Assembly (NCBI GenBank): GCA_030447875.1
Contig: JAUJOA010000002.1
Location: 1 to 64,000, forward strand
DNA from: Thermoleophilaceae bacterium
Lineage (GTDB): Bacteria > Actinomycetota > Thermoleophilia > Solirubrobacterales > Thermoleophilaceae
Reading direction: 5' to 3'
Length of the DNA: 64,000 nucleotides
Under the pieces are notes generated by a model that worked only from the letters and a program-made list of their open reading frames with translations, had not been told where the DNA came from and did no database searches. Below, in pieces: positions 58,361-64,000 of the stretch (position 1 is its first letter; each line of letters starts with the position of its first letter). A program made the translations under genes and the position numbers.

Positions 58361-59430
58361 GCGCGTCGAGGGCCGACCGGCTGGCGGAGCTGGTCACGGC
58401 GAGCGAGCTCGACGCGCTCGTGGTCACCAACCTGATCAATGTGCGCTACCTCTCCGGCTTCACCGGCACGAACGGGTTCTGCGTGGTCGGCGACGGCCTT
58501 CGCCTGTTCCTGACGGACTTCCGCTACGTGGAGCGAGCCAAGCACGAGGTCACGGGGTTCGAGCAGATGCGCGGGCAGCAGGATCTCTTCAAGGACGCGG
58601 TCGAGCGACTCGCCGAGTCGGGCGCGAAGCGCGTCGGCTTCGAGGACCATCACGTGTCCGTGCGCCAGCACGCCCGCTTCGCCGAGGCGCTGCCGAACGG
58701 CTTGGAGCTGTCACCGGCCGGCGACCTCGTCGAGGGTCTTCGCGCCGTCAAGGACGCGGACGAGCTTCGGACCATGCGCGAGGCGGCGGCGGCCGGCACC
58801 GGCATCCTCGAGCACCTGCGAGCGCGTGGCCTGACCGGTCGCAGCGAGCGCGACGTGGTTCGTGACATCGAGCGTGAGATGCGCGAACGGGGGCTCGAGC
58901 CGTCGTTCCCGCCGATCGTGGCCGCGGGGGCGAACGGCGCCCTGCCGCACGCCACGCCAAGCGAGGAGCCGATCCCCGCCGACACCCTCGTGGTCGTGGA
59001 CCTCGGCTGCGTAGTCGACGGCTACTGCTCCGATTGCACGCGAACGTTCGCCACGGGGCGGCTCTCGGACGATGCCGCCGGCGTCTACGAGCTCGTTCGC
59101 GCGGCTCAGGCGCGTGCTCGATCGGCTGTGGAGGCGGACGCGGGCTGTCGAGCGGTCGATTCGCTCGCCCGCGAGATGATCGCGGATGCGGGGCACGGCG
59201 ACCGCTTCGGGCACGGACTCGGGCACGGGGTGGGCCTCGAGGTGCACGAGGCCCCGCGCCTCTCGCAGGCGGGGGAAGGAGAGCTCGTGGCCGGCAACGC
59301 CGTGACGGTCGAGCCGGGCGTCTACGTTCCGGGCGCCTACGGCGTCCGGATCGAGGATCTGGTGGTAGTCGTGGACGGCGGCTGCGAGGTGCTCACGAGC
59401 TTCCCCAAGGAGCTCATAACGCTCGAGTAG
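58357..59430 (+). CDS. M24-family Xaa-Pro peptidase
   Basis: LVVVDLGCVVDGYCSDCTRTFATG, GHGLGHGVGLEVHEAPRLS, VTVEPGVYVPGAYGVRIEDLVVV. Confidence 0.93.
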   Translation: MSASRADRLAELVTASELDALVVTNLINVRYLSGFTGTNGFCVVGDGLRLFLTDFRYVERAKHEVTGFEQMRGQQDLFKDAVERLAESGAKRVGFEDHHVSVRQHARFAEALPNGLELSPAGDLVEGLRAVKDADELRTMREAAAAGTGILEHLRARGLTGRSERDVVRDIEREMRERGLEPSFPPIVAAGANGALPHATPSEEPIPADTLVVVDLGCVVDGYCSDCTRTFATGRLSDDAAGVYELVRAAQARARSAVEADAGCRAVDSLAREMIADAGHGDRFGHGLGHGVGLEVHEAPRLSQAGEGELVAGNAVTVEPGVYVPGAYGVRIEDLVVVVDGGCEVLTSFPKELITLE

Positions 59431-59445
59431 GCGCTTGCGGTCTAT

Positions 59446-59461
59446 GCGAACATACGTTCGC
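59446..59461. promoter_or_regulatory. LexA-type SOS box upstream of imuB
   Basis: GCGAACATACGTTCGC, matches CGAACRNRYGTTYC; ends 1 nt before ATG 59463. Confidence 0.88.
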
Positions 59462-59462
59462 C

Positions 59463-60681
59463 ATGATCGTATGCGTCCTCCTCCCTCGCCTCCCCCTCCT
59501 GGGGGCGGTGGGCGACCGGCGGGCACTGCTCGGGAAGCCGGTGGCGCTCGCGCCCGAGGCCGGTCGCGAGCAGAGCGTGGGGGATGCCTCGACGGCGGCC
59601 GAGGCGTTCGGAGTCGTGCCGGGGATGCGCGTGGGGGAGGCGCTGGCGCGCTGCCCCGAGCTGAGGCTCGTCCCACCCGACCCGGAGGGAGTTCGGATGC
59701 TCTGGAGCGGTCTGCTCGACCGCCTAGAGCAGATCGGCGCGAGCGTCGAGTCGGATGCGCCGGGCGCCGCCTTCTTCGCCGCCGATGGCCTGCGCGGCAT
59801 CCACGGCGGGCGGCTGGAGGACGTCTTGGCGGCCACACGGTTGATGCTCGGCCGCACGCTGCCCGGCGCGGCTGACGGCCTTCACGGCGTACGCCGTGGC
59901 CGCGCACATGCGCCCGCGGGGGCGCCGGCGCACCGGGCACCGCTCCACCGAGATCGTCCAGGATCGTGCGGCAAGGGCGTTTCTCGCCCCACTGCCCGTC
60001 GCCCTTCTGCGCTCACGCCCAGAGCTCGCCGAGCTGCCCGACGTTCTGGAGCGCCTCGGCCTCAGTACGCTCGGCCAGCTCGCCGATCTACCGGCCGCGG
60101 CGGTGGCGGAGCGCTTCGGCCACCCGGGGCTGCTCGCGCTCGACCTCGCACAGGGGCGTGACACCCAGCTCGATCCGCGCCGTCCCCCCGAGCCCGTCGT
60201 CGAGCGGCTGGCCCTCCCGGAGGCGGCCTCCGGACCGCAGCTCGAGCGCGCGCTCGAGCTTCTGATCGCTCGAGTGCTCGCGCGGTCGGAGCGCCGCGGC
60301 CGCTCGCTGCGCTCGCTCGCCGTCTTCGCCCGCTTCGTGGAGGGCGGCACCTGGCGCGCGCGCACGACGCTCCGCCGGGCGAGCGCCGACCCGGTGCGCC
60401 TGCGGCTAGCACTTTCCCCGCGGCTCGCTGAGCTCCCGGCGCCGGCCGAGTCGATCGGCGTCGAGGTGGAGGCCTTCGGGCCGCCGGCACATGATCAAGG
60501 GCGATTGCTGGAGGAGCCGGCCGCGGTCCGCCGGGCTCGTCTGGGGGAGGCGGTTCGCCAGGCGCGCCAGGCGGCCGGCCACGCCGCGGCACTGCGCGTG
60601 CTAGAGGTCGACCCCGACTCGCGGGTGCCCGAACGGCGCGCGACCCTGGCGCCCTACCCGGTCGAGGATGAGCGCGAATGA
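59463..60681 (+). CDS. imuB: Y-family polymerase-like ImuB, frame broken near 59866-59872
   Basis: MIVCVLLPRLPLLGAVGDRRALLGKPVALAPEAG...TLPGA | RLTAFTAYAVAAHMRPRGRRRTGH...RAFLAPLPVALLRSRPELAELPDVLERLGLSTLGQLADLP. Confidence 0.85.
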
Positions 60682-60923
60682 GCGATCTACGCCGCCTGGC
60701 GGCGCCCCGACCGGTCGCCGTCACGGCCGGACCGGGCGGCGTGCCGCTTGCCTTCGGAGGATCGCCGGTCGAGGCGGTGGCCGAGGAGTGGGTGGTCGAG
60801 GATCGGTGGTGGACCGGCCGCCCGCTTCGGCGACGCTACTTCGAGCTGGTCCTCGCCGACGGACGCAACGCCGTCGTGTTCCGCGATCTCCTGAGCGGGG
60901 AGTGGTACTCGCAGCGGAGCTAG
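60678..60923 (+). CDS. DUF6504-like small protein of the imuB/dnaE2 locus
   Basis: EEWVVEDRWWTGRPLRRRYFELVLADGRNAVVFRDLLSGEWYSQRS. Confidence 0.75.
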   Translation: MSDLRRLAAPRPVAVTAGPGGVPLAFGGSPVEAVAEEWVVEDRWWTGRPLRRRYFELVLADGRNAVVFRDLLSGEWYSQRS

Positions 60924-61025
60924 ATGCAGCTGGGCATTGACTCCCTGCGAAGCAGGCCGTGCGGAAGTCACCCATAGTGGTGACGGGCGCGTATCTGGAG
61001 AACCCGCCGGACCGGAAAGGAATCC

Positions 61026-62063
61026 GTGAACCAACCCCTACAAGAGCTCACCCTCGACGCCGCCAACGACACGATCGAGAGCATCCCCGCGACCGCTCGC
61101 GAGATGCTCGAGATGGACATCGCCTACGTGGCGCAGTTCACGGACGGCCAGCAGGTGTTCCGCCACCTGGATGGCGATTCCCGGTCGTTCGGCGTGGAGC
61201 CCGACCAGTCGATGCCGCTGGAGGGCACCTACTGTCAGCGCATGGTCGAGGGCGACATCTCGAACGTGGTCGAGGACGCGCCCGCCATCGAGGCGCTCGC
61301 CTGCCTGCCGGTCACGGAGACGGCCGCGATCGGCTCCTACATCGGAGTGCCGATCCACCTCTCGAGCGGTGAGCTCTACGGCACCCTCTGCTGCCTGGAT
61401 CACGACACCAATCACGCGCTCGCCGCGCGCGAGGTGCGGTTCATGCACGTGCTGGGCCGGCTCGTGGCGCAGGCCTTGGAGCGAAAGGAGACGGACGAGC
61501 GGCTGAGCCGGATGCGCTCGCAGGCCCAGGGACTCGAGGCGCTGCTTGCCGCGCTCGGCGCCCGCGACAACTACACGGGCGAGCATGTGCAGGCGGTCGT
61601 CGGCCTCGCCGTGGGCTGCGCGCGCCGGATCGGTCTCCCCGAGGCCAAGGTCGGCGAGATCGAGCAGGTCGCGCTTCTCCATGACATCGGCAAGGTCGGG
61701 ATCGCCGACTCGATCCTCAGCAAGCCGGGACCGCTGAGTGACGAGGAATGGGTGGCGATGAAGGAGCACCCGAAGATCGGCTCGCGCATCATCAGCTCGA
61801 TTGACTCGCTGCGCCATCTCGCACCGGCGGTCCGCTCGGAGCACGAGCGCTGGGACGGAAAGGGCTATCCCGACGGCTTGAGCGGCTACGAGATCCCGGT
61901 GGCGAGCCGCATCGTCTTCGTCTGCGACGCCTACCACGCCATGACGAGCGATCGGCCCTACCGCAAGGCGCTCAGCGCGGAAGAGGCGCGCATGGAGATC
62001 GCCGACAAGGCGGGCAGTCAGTTCTGCCCCGAGTCGGCGGAGACGCTCCTGACGGCTCTGTAG
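61026..62063 (+). CDS. GAF + HD-GYP domain protein
   Basis: GAF: MPLEGTYCQRMVEGDISNVVEDAPAIEALACLPVTETAAIGSYIGVPI; HD: VALLHDIGKVGIADSILSKPGPLSDEEWVAMKEHPKIG, HERWDGKGYPDGLSG. Confidence 0.9.
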   Translation: MNQPLQELTLDAANDTIESIPATAREMLEMDIAYVAQFTDGQQVFRHLDGDSRSFGVEPDQSMPLEGTYCQRMVEGDISNVVEDAPAIEALACLPVTETAAIGSYIGVPIHLSSGELYGTLCCLDHDTNHALAAREVRFMHVLGRLVAQALERKETDERLSRMRSQAQGLEALLAALGARDNYTGEHVQAVVGLAVGCARRIGLPEAKVGEIEQVALLHDIGKVGIADSILSKPGPLSDEEWVAMKEHPKIGSRIISSIDSLRHLAPAVRSEHERWDGKGYPDGLSGYEIPVASRIVFVCDAYHAMTSDRPYRKALSAEEARMEIADKAGSQFCPESAETLLTAL

Positions 62064-62164
62064 GCGCTCGCGAGGCCGATCCCGACTTCGGCCGCGTCGA
62101 AGAGGTGCTCGAAGGGCTCGCACGCTTCGAGCCCTGAGCGTCCGCTTCTTGCGTCCGCTCCGGT

Positions 62165-62190
62165 GGCATGCGAACATACGTTCGCATGCC
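62165..62190. promoter_or_regulatory. LexA-type SOS box inside an extended palindrome overlapping the dnaE2 start codon
   Basis: GGCATGCGAAC-ATAC-GTTCGCATGCC: 11-bp perfect arms; ATG at 62186-62188. Confidence 0.9.
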
Positions 62191-64000
62191 ATACGTAGAG
62201 CTCCACTGCCACTCCGCCTTCTCGTTCCTCGACGGTGCCTCGCATCCGGTCGAGCTGGCCGCCGCGGCGGCGGAGCAGGGGCACACGGCGCTCGGGCTGA
62301 CGGACCACGACGGCCTGCCCGGGACGATGGAGTTCGCGGAGGCCTCGAAGCCGCTCGGCGTGCGGCCGATCACCGGCGCCGAGCTGACCCTCGATGACGG
62401 CTCGCACCTCACCCTTCTCTGCGAGGACCGGACCGGCTATCGCAACCTCTGCCGGCTGATCACGACCGCGCACGAGGGAACGCGAGGGCCGCCCTCCGGC
62501 GAGGCCTCTGCGGGGGGCAGCATCCGCGCGCCCGTGAGCTCGCCGCGAATCTCGCTCGAGGCCATCGAACGGCACTCGGGCGGTCTCGTCTGCCTCTCGG
62601 GTTGTGCGGCCGACGGGGCGCTGGCGGCGCGCATCGAGCGCGGACAGCACGCCGCCGCGGCCGCGACCGGCAAGCGCCTCCTGACGACCTTTGGCCCTGG
62701 CCGCTTCCGCGTGGAGCTCCAGCGTCCGTTCGCGCGCAACGACCGCCGCCGCAACCGCCTCCTCGCGGGACTTGCCGAGCGGCTCGGCGTGCCGTGCGTC
62801 GCGACCGGAAACGTGCATGTGCACCATCGTTCGCGGGCGCCGCTACAGGACGCCTTCGTCGCCGTGCGCCATGGCACCACGCTCGAGGAGTCGGAGGCGC
62901 TTCGCCGCGGCAACCGCTCGCACGCGCTCGCTTCGCCCGCGACGATGGCCGAGCGCTTCGCCGACCACCCCGACGCGGTGCAGGAGTCCGGCCGGCTGGC
63001 TGAGCGGCTCAGCTTCGACCTGACGTGCGACCTCGGCTACCGCTATCCGGGCGCCGAGGATCCCACGGCCGACCGCCGGCTGGCGGAGATCTGCCGCGCG
63101 GAGCTCCGCGATCGCTACCGCCGTCGCTCCACCCGTGGCGAGGCCATCGGGCGGCTCGAGGAGGAGCTCGGAATCATCCGTTCGCTCGGGCTCTCGGGCT
63201 TCTTCCTGCTCCACCGCGACCTGCTCGAGCTGGCGCGCGAGGTGGCCTGCGAGGTTCGTGGTGCCGATGCGGCACGACGGACGCTGCCGCCCGGTCGGGG
63301 GAGGGGGTCGAGCGTCTCGTCGATCGTCTGCTACCTGACCGGCCTCTCGCACGTGGATCCGGTCGAGAACGAGCTCTTTCTCGGGCGCTTCCTGAACGAG
63401 GATCTGAAGGCGCTCCCTGACATCGACCTCGACTTTCCGCGCGACATCCGCGAGGTCCTGATCCCGCGAGTGCACGAGCGCTACGGGCACGACCGCTCGG
63501 CGCTGATCGCCTCGTTCCCGACCTACCGCGTGCGCTCGGCAATCCGCGACTTCGGCAAGGCGCTCGGACTACCGCCCGGAGAGATCGAGCGCTCCGCGCG
63601 CTCGTCCGATCCCTTCAGCTTCGATCTTGCGGGCGGCGACATCTTCGAGGCCGTTGGCGAGCAACGCGCGGAGTCGCCGCGCTGGCGCGCACTGGTTCGG
63701 CTGATGGCCGATGCCACGAACCTGCCACGTCACGTGAGCCAGCACCCCGGCGGCATGGTCATCTCGACCGAGCCGCTGGTGGACATGTGCCCGGTGCAGC
63801 CGGCGGCCATGGAGGGGCGGCAGGTGGTGCAGTGGGACAAGGACTCCTGCGCCGACGCCGGCTTCGTGAAGATCGACCTGCTGGGGCTCGGAATGCTCTC
63901 CGCGGTGGAGGACTGCGTCGCGCGGATCGCCAGGGCGCGCGGCGAGCGGATCGATCTCTCGCGCATCCCCTTCGACGACCCGAAGGTCTACGCCGAGATC
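62186..64000 (+). CDS. dnaE2: Error-prone DNA polymerase DnaE2 (runs off the window end; absent from the ORF track because no stop is reached)
   Basis: MPYVELHCHSAFSFLDGASHPVELAAAAAEQGHTALGLTDHDGLPG; PGRGRGSSVSSIVCYLTGLSHVDPVENELFLGRFLNE; PDIDLDFPRDIREVLI; HPGGMVIS. Confidence 0.94.
   Translation, partial: MPYVELHCHSAFSFLDGASHPVELAAAAAEQGHTALGLTDHDGLPGTMEFAEASKPLGVRPITGAELTLDDGSHLTLLCEDRTGYRNLCRLITTAHEGTRGPPSGEASAGGSIRAPVSSPRISLEAIERHSGGLVCLSGCAADGALAARIERGQHAAAAATGKRLLTTFGPGRFRVELQRPFARNDRRRNRLLAGLAERLGVPCVATGNVHVHHRSRAPLQDAFVAVRHGTTLEESEALRRGNRSHALASPATMAERFADHPDAVQESGRLAERLSFDLTCDLGYRYPGAEDPTADRRLAEICRAELRDRYRRRSTRGEAIGRLEEELGIIRSLGLSGFFLLHRDLLELAREVACEVRGADAARRTLPPGRGRGSSVSSIVCYLTGLSHVDPVENELFLGRFLNEDLKALPDIDLDFPRDIREVLIPRVHERYGHDRSALIASFPTYRVRSAIRDFGKALGLPPGEIERSARSSDPFSFDLAGGDIFEAVGEQRAESPRWRALVRLMADATNLPRHVSQHPGGMVISTEPLVDMCPVQPAAMEGRQVVQWDKDSCADAGFVKIDLLGLGMLSAVEDCVARIARARGERIDLSRIPFDDPKVYAEI

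Overview
This is a 64 kb window of very high-GC chromosomal DNA. Gene content and order (t6A genes tsaE-tsaB-rimI-tsaD, rex, hisS-aspS-mnmA, alaS-ruvX-mltG-aroE-aroC-aroKB-aroQ, imuB/dnaE2) suggest an actinomycetote, plausibly the Thermoleophilia/Solirubrobacterales lineage; that placement is inference. Most of the window is dense housekeeping sequence with many 4-nt start/stop overlaps. No rRNA, CRISPR array, transposase or prophage block is visible. I find two tRNAs on the minus strand, tRNA-Gln(CTG) and tRNA-Met(CAT), each followed by a terminator-like hairpin. The observations most worth following up are: (1) an mnmA gene whose product carries an N-terminal IscU/NifU-like domain, preceded by a 223-nt intergenic region with strong RNA-structure potential and followed by overlapping genes for a degenerate RsbW-like protein and a SigB-type sigma factor; (2) two LexA-type SOS boxes ending 1-2 nt before the start codons of imuB and dnaE2, with a GAF/HD-GYP gene between them; (3) apparent frameshifts in hppA and imuB; (4) a perfect 54-bp in-frame tandem duplication in one of two APC-permease/Usp fusions next to ceoB/ceoC-like genes; (5) a predicted membrane-anchored wHTH/zinc-finger/LytR_C protein; (6) an HNH nuclease with two copies of an N-terminal module beside tRNA-Gln; (7) neighbouring single-TM proteins with a strict Gly-x3 repeat, one fused to an MFS transporter. 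All annotations come from reading the sequence and recognising motifs. No database search was run.
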